Shown: positions 1-13,763, counted from the first letter of the stretch. The stretch: 64,000 nt of DNA from Cymbidium sinense (GCA_021442155.1 CM038229.1:98619271-98683270); one strand, 5' to 3'. Numbers and translations: made by a program. The notes: generated by a model from the letters alone, not told the origin.

Positions 1-3000
1 TTTTAGTCGAAGGCCTCGTCGCTCAAGAGGGCTGACGAGATATCTGATTGGCAGGCACCCCTCATTCAAGAGGGCATATCGAATAAGCCAAAACACCACG
101 ATCTATATCAGGATGGCACTGAAATTTCGTCAAAATTCTAGAGTTAGAAAAATGAAAATAAAGGAATCAACTTAAGAATGTCAAGCAATGAAACCTAAAG
201 CTAAAATTCAAATTAAAAACACCAAACAATAAAAGGGGAGGGAAAATAGCATACAACAAACACAAAAGCAAAACAAAAAAGAGGGGAAAAATAAAAGCTA
301 CTCAGGATAAAACTTCTTTTAAAACAAATTAAACCTGTCTTTTAGAATCTAAATCAAAAGCTTCTTCTTAGCCAGAACTCTTTGGCAGAATGTGATACTA
401 AATCAAAAATCTACAAAATCATGGAGCTTTTCTTCAATACAAAAATTAAGGAATTTTATTCTAATTATGATTTTCAAAATCAATGAAATCACTAATTAGG
501 TAAAATTATCTAAAATTATAAACGAGTGCATGTGCTCAAAGATAGATTTCAAGTGCAAATTTTAATGTAAAAAATGCTACGACTAAATTGAAATATATTA
601 AATATTAATTTGAAAAATCTAATAAGATATTAGATCAATTTACAATGCATTCTTTCGCAATCTGCAATTTTTTTTGTATAAGCGTACGATGCTAAACCAA
701 AACCTACAAAATCATAAGGCTTCTTTCAACCAAAAATTAAAGAATTTCATCATAATTATGATTTTCAAGATTCTTGAAAATCATAGGCTTCCTTCAACCA
801 AAATTAAAGAATTTCATCATAATTATGATTTTCAAGATCAATTATTTCATTAAATAGATGAAATTAGCTAAGTTATAAATACTGTGCTCTAGAGATTTAA
901 AGTGCAAATTTTAATGTCCAAAAGGCTACGACGCTAAATTGAAATCAATTAAATATTAATCGAAAATTCTAAATAGATATTAGATTAATTTACAACATCT
1001 TGAACACGCCAATTCACACTTTGTCAACAATAAAAGCGTTAATTAAGGCATTCTTAAATACACCGCATGGGCCCCACACTATGTTGAATGCTTAAATTCA
1101 AGTATCAGGATCTTTGCGTGGGTTACTTCCGGTTTAGTCTTAGGGCGTTAACAACCTAAAAAAAATAATAAGAGTTTCAAATCGAAATATCAAAAATTGA
1201 TTTTGTCATGTGATATAGTAGATCTAATCCTCCATTAACTAAATAGTGTTGGCATGATCTAAAGCTCTTAAACTTATTCAAATTAATTAATTTTTTTAAA
1301 TAAAATTAAATATCAATTTGAAACCGCTTAAATAAAATTCTATCATTAAAACTTAAATCAAACTCATCCATCCACATACATGGCTTGTGGGGTGTCAAAC
1401 TAAGAAAACTCTAGCTCACAAAAAAGCCAATGTTAAATCAAGTGTTCTACTATATTCACTCTTAATCAATCTCACTAGTAAAGATGTAGCACTGTCCTCT
1501 AACTACATTGGCTTGGCCTCCACGATGAAGCGGTTATGACCGAGTCCTCGACGGTGGTTTTGGCCGTCGGACTCCATTATATTATGATCAAGTGAACTCA
1601 AATGAACCAAAACCAAATAAAATCAAATTGAATCAAACCAATGATATCAAATCACTTCAAATGATCATTTGAACTTGATCTAACATATGGTTTGACCTAA
1701 TTTGCAATTATTAAGTTGATTCATTTTGACCTAAATAGGTCAACATGAGCCAAATGATATTAAATCAACATCAAATTCATTGAAAATTGGCACAACCCAT
1801 TTTTAATCACTTAGAATTTGATCATATTCTAACTCAAGGCCACTTGACATCCTCCTAGTGGACCATTTGGACACCAAGCGGTGGTGCACATTCAATGGGT
1901 TTGGGCTGACCCAACCCAATGCTAAACCCCTCCACTCAAATTTCTTCACATGGATCACCTCCTCATTCTAACCCATGTGCACCTCCACACTCCCACTCCT
2001 CTACCAAAATTGAACCACATGGCACACCTAACAACCTAAACATATTCAACATGATCAATTTGATCAAAATGGCTGCTCTCGACCATCCGATTCAAGTGGG
2101 GAGATATACTCCCCTCATTCCAATTTAATTCATCACTCTTACATTTGATTAAGCTCATAGGGATCAAAGGCAAGCTTCCCAAGCTCCTCCCGGGCATTCC
2201 TAAGCTCAATTGAATTTCCCTCTCTTGGTTTTGCTGCAGAAAATAGGGAGGTGAGGAAGATTTCAAACTCACTCAATTCTCAAGTCTAATTCCTCTTGCA
2301 AGCACCATCAAGGCACTAAGTAGAGTTCATCCAAAGCAAATCCCAACCATCTAAGCCACGGAAGGAGAACCTCCAAAGCCAAAGCCATTGAAGGGAGCTT
2401 TAGTCAATTGGAAGATCCACGCAAGTTAAACCTTCAAACCTTCAGCAGGGGCTTCATCTCTACTGACGATGCTACCTCAATGGTTGAATGTGCTGATAGC
2501 CTCCGTGAGGTATGAATCAAAACCGAGCTTAAGTTGAAAATTCTTTAGTCCTTTATGAAGGAAATTGTAATCCCATCAATTTTCCCTTTGTTGGATGTGC
2601 TTCTCCTTGCTTCTTGATGGTGTGGGTTGAATCCCAGCCCAATCAGAGCTTAAGTGAGCTCGATCAATGGAGAATGGTCGGTCTCAGTCTCCAGTGAGCA
2701 AGGCGAGGATGATCATGGCCGTGGCAGTATGCTTCCGATGACTCACGCCCTTTGAGTTGTGAATCATGGGTATACTTGATAGGCAAATAACCCTACGTTA
2801 AGGACTTAAGATTGTCCTGACAAACACCACCCCTGTTCCACAAGGATTTCTTGGATGACGTAACCCATGTGTTGATAAGGATCCGTCAGTTGGGTCGACT
2901 ACGCCCTCGACTAAGTAGACTAGGACCGCGACAGCCCGGGATGAGAACCATGGGATGTAGATCGCACGCCATCATTCCCCAACCATCCGGTTAAATCAAA

Positions 3001-3292
3001 TAATGAATTTTATAATCTAAAATTTGAAACCCATACGCTACTACTATGTTACGTATTGCGATCTAATGACTAGCCTTAATCGAAAGTTCTCTCACTCACT
3101 AAGAGGGTAATTAACTATGAGGCTTGCTTTATAGAAAACCCGGAACCAGATCTAAAGTCGCAAAACGAGGGTGAAATCTCCTGCAAGGTCTTATCTACTA
3201 TCTTATTTGCCTTCCAAAAATTATACCGACACTTAAATCATACTCTCTTCAATTCAATAATAATTGTGGAGGTCCGAATTTTCGTGAGCTCA
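1..3292 (+). repeat. Long LTR of a Tat/Ogre-like Ty3-gypsy element, copy A1 (cut by window edge)
   Basis: The sequence aligns by eye, in the same orientation, with about 34.39-37.29 kb and 58.3-60.65 kb. Shared landmarks are the repeated 'gatactaaatcaaaatct' units (about 390 and 690), the 'aataagagtttcaaatcg' stretch (about 1165), the 'actaagtagactaggac' stretch (about 2910) and the terminal GAGCTCA at 3286-3292. All three copies end in GAGCYCA or GAGCCA, fitting an LTR end in CA. No primer-binding site or gag follows, so this is a 3' LTR or a solo LTR. Its 5' part lies outside the window, so whether it carries the captured gene block seen in the other two copies is unknown. It is split by an insertion at 1591-2708. 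Confidence 0.7.
1591..2708. mobile_element. 1.1-kb insertion in the A1 LTR, flanked by ATGATCA
   Basis: The other two LTR copies run without a break from 'ccattatatta.gatca' into 'ccgtagc..atgctc'. Here 1118 bp are inserted and the heptamer ATGATCA occurs on both sides (1584-1590 and 2709-2715), as expected of a target-site duplication. I see no terminal inverted repeats, no TG...CA ends and no coding region. The first 300 bp are rich in degenerate TCAAATTGA/AACCAAAT motifs resembling the reverse complement of 50.2-51.2 kb. It may be a solo LTR or fragment of that unclassified family. The short frames inside it show no recognisable domain. Confidence 0.6.
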
Positions 3293-5193
<1,901 letters not shown>

Positions 5194-5520
5194 TGATATG
5201 GCTTTCAAAATACCACTCAAAGACAAATCTTGATGTCGAAAGAGATATGATTTTGAGTCAAAACCGATCGAGATCAAGACTTAAAATATCATGGAATCTT
5301 TGGGACATCAATTAAATCCCAAAACAACTCTCAAATATAGAGTGTTTATAGTCAAATCGAAGCCCTCGACGAGAATCTAACGAGCCTAAGATCTCATAAT
5401 TCAATTTCATTTGACATCCAAATGCTCAAAATACATCAAATGATCAAGGAATCATCCAGCCGTCCATCGAGGGGAGTGGTACGCTTTACATGAAATTACA
5501 AGAATGCCTCTCCTCCCATC

Positions 5521-5529
5521 TATAAATAG
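5521..5529 (+). promoter_or_regulatory. TATA box of the 5' LTR of element 1
   Basis: TATAAATAG preceded by 'cctcccatc' and followed about 30 bp later by 'cacaagagggggccaag', the likely transcript start region. The identical box recurs at 12119-12127 in the 3' LTR, at 25419-25427 in element 2, and as TATAAAG on the minus strand in the solo LTR. Conservation across copies supports a real LTR promoter. Confidence 0.7.
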
Positions 5530-5555
5530 CCTTCATTCCTCACAAGAGGGGGCCA

Positions 5556-5790
5556 AGTGAAGAAGAAGAGGAGTCAAACAAGTAAAGAAGAGGTGCAGGA
5601 AGAAGAGGAAGAGTCCAGAAGAAGAAGAAGAGGAAGAGTCCCAAAGAAGGAAGAAGAGGAAGAGTCCAAGCAAGAAGAAGAGGAAGAGTCCAAGCAAGGA
5701 AGAAGAGAGGAGGAACCCAAGCAAGGAAGAAAAGGAAGAGTCAGGGAAGAGGAAAAGCTAAGTGGAGGAAGAGAGAGCTCAAGTCAAGAT
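5556..5790 (+). repeat. Purine-rich GAAGAGGAAGAGTCC tract in the LTR transcript region
   Basis: About 230 bp that are almost all A and G, built on a 15-bp motif GAAGAGGAAGAGTCC. It recurs in the 3' LTR (12158-12365) and, reverse-complemented, in the solo LTR (about 30730-31080). It is absent from element 2, where only a short GA run stands here, so it separates two LTR subtypes. Frames through it (Lys/Glu-rich on plus, Ser/Leu/Phe-rich on minus) are by-products of composition. Confidence 0.7.
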
Positions 5791-6163
5791 CCTCCAAGCA
5801 GATCGCACCCAAGCAAGATCGCTCCCGCGGCCATCAACCACCGCCACCCATCGCCGCCACTAATTGTCTTGATTCCCACCGGTTACCCCGATCTCCACCA
5901 TTAATAGCAATTACAACTTAATCATTATTACATTGTTATTCCTCTCTCATATGCAATTATGTAATCCCGTTATCGAAGACTTTGTACTAAACATATACAT
6001 ATGGAAGCTTTTATGGGCTAGCCCGTGGTTTTTCCCCTCTTTCGAGGTTTTCCATGTTAAAATTCCTGAGTGTCTCTTGTTCGCTCTTAATTACCTGTGT
6101 GTGCTTGGACTTCACAAGGCTAAGCGTAAACTTTCACTCTACCTGACGGTTTTCTAGCACGCA

Positions 6164-6506
6164 ATGCTTTAGCTGCGGGAAGTTGATTCCCATTATTTCA
6201 TCTTGTATGGCAACCAAGTTTTCCAACAAGATCAAAACCGCCATCGAGGTGGAGCATTTCAAGCTTTTAAAGAGAAGAATGAAGATTCATCAAACTTTGT
6301 TCCTTCGATTCCGAACTGGAGGCAACTCTTAATCTCAAGATCACCCATGTTAAGCATATATAATCGATTTCCATCCCAAGAAACAAGTCAAAGTTGGAGG
6401 ATATTTCAAGGAAGAGATATGTTTTGCAAATTATATTTTCCCACTCATACTCATGGAAAACGAGACCAATGTTAAGGAGCAACTACAACCACAAACGGAT
6501 GTTTTA
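6164..6506 (+). other. Leader of element 1 (primer-binding region to first array)
   Basis: Begins directly after the 5' LTR and is clearly homologous to 25870-26210 of element 2. Shared stretches include 'ttgattcccattatttcatc', 'gcatttcaagcttttaaaga', 'caagtcaaagttggaggata' and 'gttaaggagcaact'. The usual plant tRNA-iMet primer site TGGTATCAGAGC is not present after the LTR. A short frame in element 2 reads like the start of a small protein, but I recognise no gag domain and the frame is not kept in both copies. Confidence 0.6.
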
Positions 6507-8215
6507 ATTCGACCTCTTCCATACAGTTAACGCCATCGAGCAAAGACTCGACAAACAACCTAGATTGGTCAAAAGGTCCTTGGTGGACTTCCTACCTCTT
6601 CCACAGGTTAACATCATCAAGCAAAGACTCGACAAACAACCTGATAGGTCAAAAGGTCCTTGTGGACTTCTACGACCTCTTCACGGTTAACGCTTCATCG
6701 AGAAAAGACTCGACAAACAACCTAGGATAGGTCAAAAGGTCCTGATGGACTTCCTACACTCTTCCACACGTTAAAGTCATCGAGCAAAGACTCAAACAAC
6801 CTAGATAGGTCAAAGGTCCTTGATGGACTTCTGCGACCTCTTCCACAGTTAACGCCATCGAAGAAAGACGACAAACAACCTGGGATAGGTCAAAAGGTCC
6901 GGTGGACTTCCTACGACCTCTTCCACGCAGTTAACGCCATCGACCAAAGACTCGACAAACAACTAGATAGGTCAAAAGGTCCTTGATGGACTTCCTACGA
7001 CCTCTTCCATACGTTAACGCCATCGCAACACGACAAACAACCCGGATGGGTCAAAATCTTCGCCGATTCAATTCAACCTCTTCCATACGTTAACGTCGCA
7101 ACCCCGACAATAACCTCGAATAGGTCAAAATCATCAACGGATTCACCTCTTCCATATAGTTAATCCATCGGTAACACTCGACAAACAACCTGATAGGTCA
7201 AAATCTCGGATTCAATTCAACCTCTTCCACAAAGTTAACGCCATCGAACACTCGATAAACAACCTCGATGGGTCAAAATCCTCGCGGATTCTTCAAACCT
7301 TCCATTGCGTTAACGCCATGTAACACTCGACAAACAACCTCGGATGGGTCAAAATCCTCGGATTCAATGCAAGCTCTTCCACATGTTAACGCCATCGAGT
7401 CACACTCGACAAACAACCTTGATGGGTCAAAATCCTCGGATTCAATTCAACCTCTTCCACACGTTAACGCCATCGAACACACTCGACAAACAACCTCGGA
7501 TAGGTCAAAATCCTCAATGATTGAATTGACCTCTTCCATACAGTTAACGCCATCGTAACACTCAAAAAATAACTGATAGGTCAAAATCTCCATTCAATTC
7601 AACCTTTTCCACATAGTTAACGCCATCGGGTAACACTCGACAAACAACCTCGGATGGGTCAAAATCCTCAGACTAATTCAACCTCTTCCATACGTTAACG
7701 CCATCGTAACTCGACAAACAACTCCTGGATAGTGAAAAAATTCTCACCATTCAATTGACCTCTTCCATACGTTAACGCCATCGGGTAACACCGACAAACA
7801 ACCTGATAGGTCAAAATCTCAATGATTGATTCGACCTCTTCCATACAACGCCATCGGGTAACACTCGACAAACAACCCTGATGGGTCAAAATCCTCGCGA
7901 TTCAATTCAACCTCTTCCATACAGTTAACGCCATCGTAACACTCGACAAACAACCTCGATAGGTCAAAATTAACGATTCAATTGACCTCCATACGTGTTA
8001 TCATCGCAACACTGACAAACAACTCGATAAAAATCTCGCCGATTAATGCAACCTCTTCCACACAGCGCCATTAACACGCCATCAAGTCCTCGACAATAAT
8101 TGATGGGTCAAAATCTCGGCCGATCAATGCAACCTCTTCCACAGAGGTTAACGCTATCGGTTAACGCCATCGAAGTCACACTCGACAAACAATCTCGATA
8201 GGTCAAAATCACCAT
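6507..8215 (+). repeat. Tandem array TR1 of element 1 (about 22 units, mean spacing near 77 bp)
   Basis: Units are marked by 'acctcttccatacagttaac' followed by 'gccatcg', 'ctcgacaaacaacct' and 'ataggtcaaaa'. The first seven units (to about 7010) carry 'gcaaagactcgacaaac' and 'aggtccttggtggacttcc' (type a). The rest carry 'gtaacactcgacaaac' and 'atcctcggattcaattcaac' (type b). Units differ mostly by short losses at CG, CGG and AGG positions. The same array occurs in element 2. No CRISPR-like spacer pattern and no coding frame is kept. Confidence 0.9.
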
Positions 8216-8640
8216 CATCCCGGCCGCTGGCCACCATCACCGGCCACCGCCAATGGGTATTGCCATCCACCATATACTACTGTGACCACTGCCGCTTTGT
8301 CGCCGACCATCCTCGGCCCGCTAACCGTATAGCACACCGCTGACCATCAGAATGGCCACTACCGCCGAATCAGAATCTTCGCCGCCGACATCGCAACAAT
8401 TCCCCATCTCCGAATTTCGCGGTCAATTATCGCCGTATTATCCCTGGCCACTACGACGCTCGCACGCCGACTACCGCTTCGCGGTATCACCTGCTGACCG
8501 CTAACCGCGATATGGTCCACTGCACCATCATTGGCCAATCCACTGCTGACTATCGCCGGCGATTCGCCGGTTACCACTATATCGCCGCTGGCATTCGCCA
8601 CCATCGCAGTCATCGCCACCGATGTCGCGCCATCGCTGAG
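8216..8640 (+). other. GC-rich spacer between arrays of element 1
   Basis: A block rich in GCCACC/CCATCGCC words ('gccaccatcaccggccacc', 'cgccaccatcgcagtcatcg') in an otherwise AT-rich region. A comparable block sits at the same place in element 2 (27286-27500). A 114-residue minus-strand frame crosses it, but it has no recognisable domain and is not shared with element 2. Confidence 0.6.
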
Positions 8641-10835
8641 CATCTCAACCCATCTCCGGTGATCGCCTAACCCGGACGGTCGACGAGGTAGAACCGGAAC
8701 CACGATGCGCCGCTGATCGCCCTAAACGCACCCGACAGGCCGAAACCGCAACCACAACGTATATATCGTGGCTGATCGCTTCCTAAACCGGACGGTCGAC
8801 GAGGCCGATGCGGCGAAACCAAACACGATCATGTATGCGCTGACCGCCTAACCTGACGGCGAGAGACCGAAACGGAACCACGACGATGTATCGTTTTGAT
8901 CACCTCCTAACCCGGACCACGAGGCCGGAACAAACCACGACATGTATCGGTTTTGATCACCTAACCTGACGGCCCGACGGTCCGAAACCGGAACCACGAT
9001 GTATATCGGGCCTTGATCAGATCCTAACGGACGGTCCGACGAGGCGAACCGACGAGGCCGAACCTAACCACAACGATGTACCGCGGCCTTGATCGCTTCA
9101 ACCCGGATACGTCCGACAGGCCATTAAACCGACGAGGCGAAACCGAATCCACGACGTGACGTGGGCCTTGACGCCTCTAACCCGACATCCGACGAGACCA
9201 AAAATCGACGAGGCCGGAAAACCGAACCACGATGTACCGTGGCCTTGATCGCTTCCTAACCGACGGTCCGACAGGCAGAACCGGACGAGGTTAAAACCTA
9301 ACCATGACGATGTACGGGCCTTGATCGCTTCCTAACCTGACGGTCCGACAGGCCGTAAATCGACGAGGCGCAGAACCAAACCACCACGTATGTACTGGGC
9401 CTTGATCGCCTCAACCCGACGGTCCGACGAGGCTAAATCAACGAGTGGTAAGCCGAACCACACGAGCTCGTTCGCCCAACCCGACGGTCCGACGAGTAGA
9501 ACCGAACCACGACGATGTACGTGGGCCTTGATACTAACCTGACGGTCCGACGAGGCTGTGAACCGACGATGGAACCGAAACCACGACGACGTATGGCCTT
9601 GACCTTCCCTAACCCGACAGACCGACGAGTGGTGAAACCGAACCACAACGATGTATCGTGGGCCTTGATCACCTAACGACGGTCCGACGAGGTCGGTAAC
9701 CGAACCACGACGTATGTACCGCGGGCCTTGATCGCCTCAACCAGACGAGGCCGAAACCGAACCACGATTTATATCACGCCTTCATCGCCTCCTAACCGAC
9801 GGTCCGACGAGGCCAAGAACCGACGAGGTAAACCGAACCATGACGATGTATCGCGGCCTTGATCGCCTCCCAAACCGACGGTCGACGAGGCCGAACTCCA
9901 CGACGATGTACGGCCTTGATCGCTCAACCCGGACGGTCCGACGAGGCCAGAATCGACGAGGTCGAACCGGAACCACGACGTATGTACCGTCCTTGATCGC
10001 CTCCTAAGACGGTCCGACGAGGCCGAAAATCGACGAGGCCGATAAAACCGGAACCACGACGATGTACGGCCTTGATCGCTTCCTAACCCGACGGTCCGAC
10101 GAGCGAACCGGACGAGGCCGGTAAACCGAACCACGACGACGTATGTGGGCCTTCATCGCCCTAACGGACGGTCCGACGAGGCCGGAACGACGAGTCGAAA
10201 CCGGAACCACGACGATGTACCGCGCCTTGATCGCCTCAACCTGAATCCGACGAGGCGAACCGACGAGGCCGGAAACCGGAACCACATGACGTATCGCGCC
10301 TTGATTTCTAACCGACGGTCCCGACGAGGCCGAACGACGGCCGAAACTGGAACCACGACGTATGTATGGCCTTGATCGCCTTAACCTGACGGTCCGACGA
10401 GGCCGAAAATCGACGAGGCGATAAACCGGAACCACACGACGTACCGGGCCTTGATTACGCCTAACCCGACGGTCCGACGGCCGCGAAACGACGAGGTCGA
10501 AACCGGAACCACGATGTATGTACCGTGGGCCTTGATCGCCTCTAACCCGTGACGGTCCGACGAGGCCGAAAATCGACGAGCCGGAAACCGGAACCACGGT
10601 ATGCATGGCCTGATCGCCTAACCGACGGTCCGACGAGGCCGAAAATCGACAGGTCGGAACCAATGACGATGTGTCGCGGGCCTTGACGCTTCTAACCCTA
10701 TCCGACGGGCCAAATCGGCGAGTCGGTAACCGAACCACGATGTACGCGGGCCTTGATCGCCTCCTAACCCGTGACGGTCCGACGGGGCAAACCGGACGAT
10801 GGAAACCGAACCACGATGATGGGCCTTGATCGCCT
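8641..10835 (+). repeat. Tandem array TR2 of element 1 (about 26 units, observed spacing about 75-85 bp)
   Basis: Units contain 'gggccttgatcgcctcctaa', 'cccgacggtccgacgaggcc', 'aaaccgacgaggccg' and 'aaccggaaccacgacgatgt'. 'Cgacgagg' often occurs twice per unit, giving inner repetition. The array is CG-rich and the units differ mainly by small deletions. Long Arg/Val/Ser-rich minus-strand frames (up to 316 residues, 10004-10954) result from the near-3n period and are not supported as genes. Element 2 has a shorter related array at 27501-28030. Confidence 0.9.
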
Positions 10836-11165
10836 CCAACGCCTGATTGCCTTCTTGATCGCTCCAAAGGACCCTCACTCAAGAAGAAAGGAGAGAGTGC
10901 CTCTATCTCACCCTTGGGGTATTTATTGCCCAGACAAAAGGGTAAAACCCTCAAAATGGCTCAAAACCCCTCAAAAATGGCTCAAACCTCAACCGGTTCA
11001 AAACTCCTCAAAAATGGCTCAAACCCCTCAAAATGGCAAACTAAAATGGCAAAACTCCTCAAAATGGCTCAAAACTCCTCAAAAAATGGCTCAAAACTCC
11101 TCAAAAATGGCAAAACTCCTCAAAAATGGCTCAAAACTTCAAACTCAAAACTCCTAAAAAATGGC
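10836..11165 (+). repeat. Post-array segment with short tandem repeat TR3 (about 20 bp)
   Basis: After the last TR2 unit comes a stretch ('tcaagaagaaaggagagagt', then 'ggggtatttattgcc') that matches element 2 near 28045-28095. From about 10948 a repeat of 'aaaatggctcaaaactcctc' runs to 11165 with variants of 18-22 bp. Frames through it (Lys/Gln/Asn-rich) are compositional. Confidence 0.75.
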
Positions 11166-11590
11166 TCAAAACCTCTCTGCGTTCATGCGGCCACACGCTC
11201 AAGGAAGCGCTGCAGATGCGCTCAGACGACGCCGCCAGCGCCCTGTGAGATCGTTTCACGCTGAACGCCGTGACTCCATCACGCGACCGCCGGCGACCGA
11301 ACCGCCATGCGACAACCATCGTCACCAACACGACGTCATACAACTGACGCTGACGCTGGTCATGCGCGACCGTCAATCATGGCCGATGCCGCGGCGTATC
11401 ACCCGCCATGCTGCTCACATCGGCCGACGGCCGCGCCCGCGATCGCCGCCACCGCTTCCGCGACGACACGTGGCCCGCCGCCCGCCATAAATCGACCGCT
11501 TCGCCCGAGATTTGACCCGATGGGCTTCATCGCGCGGTAGACACGCCGCGCCGTAGCGCCACGGCGCTCGTCCCCTAAACGCTAAAAACT
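11166..11590 (+). other. GC-rich 3' block of element 1
   Basis: A CG-rich island ('gccgccagcgccctgtgag', 'ccgccaccgcttccgcgacg') flanked by AT-rich DNA. Element 2 has a comparable GC-rich block at the same place (28136-28450), sharing 'gcgttcatgc' and similar words. Three overlapping frames of 66-109 residues cross it on both strands. None has a recognisable domain and none is kept in element 2, so I do not call a gene. Confidence 0.5.
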
Positions 11591-11793
11591 TGTGAGTATC
11601 CAAATAGATCCTCAATCATGCTCATTGCCACATCTACTTCCATAATCATAATTTTGTATTTTTATGATTTTTCTCTCAAAATGTATGATTCATGGGCCCG
11701 CGACGCTTTCGTTGAAGAATTCGTTATTTTCGAAAGCATTTGACACATATATTTTGGATGATTAAGCTAATGTCATCCAAAAATAGGGGCAAC
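11591..11793 (+). other. Conserved AT-rich tail and polypurine tract of element 1
   Basis: Strongly similar to 28540-28671 in element 2: 'tctctcaaaatgt.tg.tt', 'gttgaagaattcgttattt', 'ttgacacatatattttggat' and 'taatgtcatccaaaaata'. It ends in 'aaaaataggggcaac' (about 11779-11793), the likely polypurine tract priming plus-strand synthesis just before the 3' LTR. Conservation of this tail fits a need in reverse transcription. Confidence 0.65.
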
Positions 11794-12706
11794 CGATATG
11801 GCTCTCAAAATACCACTAGTCAAAGCACAAATCTTGATGTCGAAAGCGATATGATTTTGAGTCAAACCGATCGAGATCAAGCACTTAAAATATCATTGGA
11901 ATCTTTGGGACATCAATTAAATCCCAAAATAGCTCAAATATGGAGTGTTTTTCAAATCGAAGCCTCGACGAGCGGATCTAACGAGCCTAAGATCTCATAA
12001 TTCGACTTCATTTGGGCATCCAAATGCTCAAAATACATCAAATGATCAAGGAATCATCCCGGCCAACGAGGGGAGTGGTACGGCTTTACATGAATTATAG
12101 AATGCCCCTCCTCCCATCTATAAATAGCCTTCATTCCTCACATGAGGGGGGGCCAAGTGAAGAAGAAGAGGAGTCAAACAAGTAAAGAAGAGGAGGTGCC
12201 AGCAAGAAGAAGAGTCCAACAAGGAAGAAGAGGAAGAGTCCAAGCAAGGAAGAAGAAGAAGAGTCCAAGCAAGGAAGAAGAGGAGGAAACCCAAGCAAGG
12301 AAGAAAAGGAAGAGTCCCAAGGAAGAAGAGGAAAAGCCCAAAGTGAGGAGGAAGAGAGAGCTCAAGCTTGAAGATCCTCCAAGCAAGATCGCACAAGCAA
12401 GATCGCACTCCGCCGACCATCACCCACCACCGTTGTTAATGTACCCTGCATTCCACGAGAGTTACCACATCTCCATGCTTACCCTAACTAATTAATCATT
12501 GTTCCTCTCTCATATGCAATTGCAATCCGTTATCGGAAGACTTTGTACTCAAAGCAGATACATAGTGGAAGCTTTTTTCTGGGCAGTGGTTTTCCCTCTT
12601 TTGAGGTTTTCCACGTTAAAATTCGGGTGTCTCTTGTTCTCTTTAATTACGTGTGTCTTTGGACTTCAACAATAAACGTGCTTTCACTCTGTGGTTTCTA
12701 GACGCA
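11794..12706 (+). repeat. 3' LTR of element 1
   Basis: Direct copy of 5194-6163. The first base is C where the other copies have T (CGATATGG). TATAAATAG lies at 12119-12127 and the purine-rich tract at 12158-12365. It ends 'tttctagacgca' at 12706, followed by the ATAAT target duplication. Confidence 0.85.
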
Positions 12707-12724
12707 ATAATAATATAATATAAC

Positions 12725-12898
12725 TTTTTTATTTGAGTTAAATCGAATCGAACACGATCGAACAAATGATTGTTGTTTGGCTCGTTTATATCGAATGAAA
12801 TGTATGTTAATGTTTGACTCGTTTAGTTAGAATACGAATCACAGTAAAATACTTGGCTAATATCTGGTATGACAACGAACTACATAACGAACACGAGC
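12725..12898. repeat. Small dispersed repeat ('ggctcgtttatat' family)
   Basis: The stretch with 'ggctcgtttatat', 'gaaatgtatgttaa', 'ctcgtttagtta' and 'cacgagctttt' recurs in altered form at about 13780-13915 and partly at about 4780-4960. It has no coding capacity and no visible terminal repeats. The class is unknown. Confidence 0.5.

Positions 12899-13763
<865 letters not shown>

Larger units (their letters stand above)
5194..6163 (+). repeat. 5' LTR of element 1
   Basis: Matches 11794-12706 along its length. It begins TGATATGGCTTTCAAAATAC and ends 'tttctagcacgca'. It holds a TATA box (5521-5529), then a purine-rich tract, then the R/U5-like stretch around 5960-6150. It differs from the 3' LTR by many small indels, mainly in CG-containing or purine-rich stretches. 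Confidence 0.85.
5194..12706 (+). mobile_element. Element 1: complete non-coding LTR retrotransposon (LARD-like) with internal tandem arrays
   Basis: Two direct LTRs (970 and 913 bp) begin TGATATGG (CGATATGG in the 3' copy) and end in CA. The 5-bp duplication ATAAT flanks the whole (5189-5193 and 12707-12711). The interior of about 5.6 kb has no gag, protease, RT, RNase H or integrase motif in any frame. It consists of a leader, a roughly 77-bp tandem array, a GC-rich spacer, a second array rich in GGTCCGACGAGG, a short third array, a GC-rich block and an AT-rich tail with a purine stretch before the 3' LTR. This is the plan of a large non-autonomous (LARD-type) element needing proteins in trans. 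Element 2 has the same order of parts. The LTR 3' third ('tttttccc.cttt.gaggttttcc') resembles plant Ty1-copia R/U5 regions, so a copia relation is possible but unproven. Confidence 0.85.

Noticed and set aside
6507..10835. Possible CRISPR array
   Set aside because: Units abut as diverged tandem repeats without unique spacers, inside an LTR element of a plant genome.
10004..10954. 316-residue minus-strand frame as a possible gene
   Set aside because: It lies almost wholly in the TR2 tandem array, has repetitive Arg/Ser/Val composition and no counterpart in element 2.
11161..11615. Three overlapping GC-rich frames as small genes
   Set aside because: Frames are open on both strands only because the block is GC-rich; none is kept in the homologous block of element 2.
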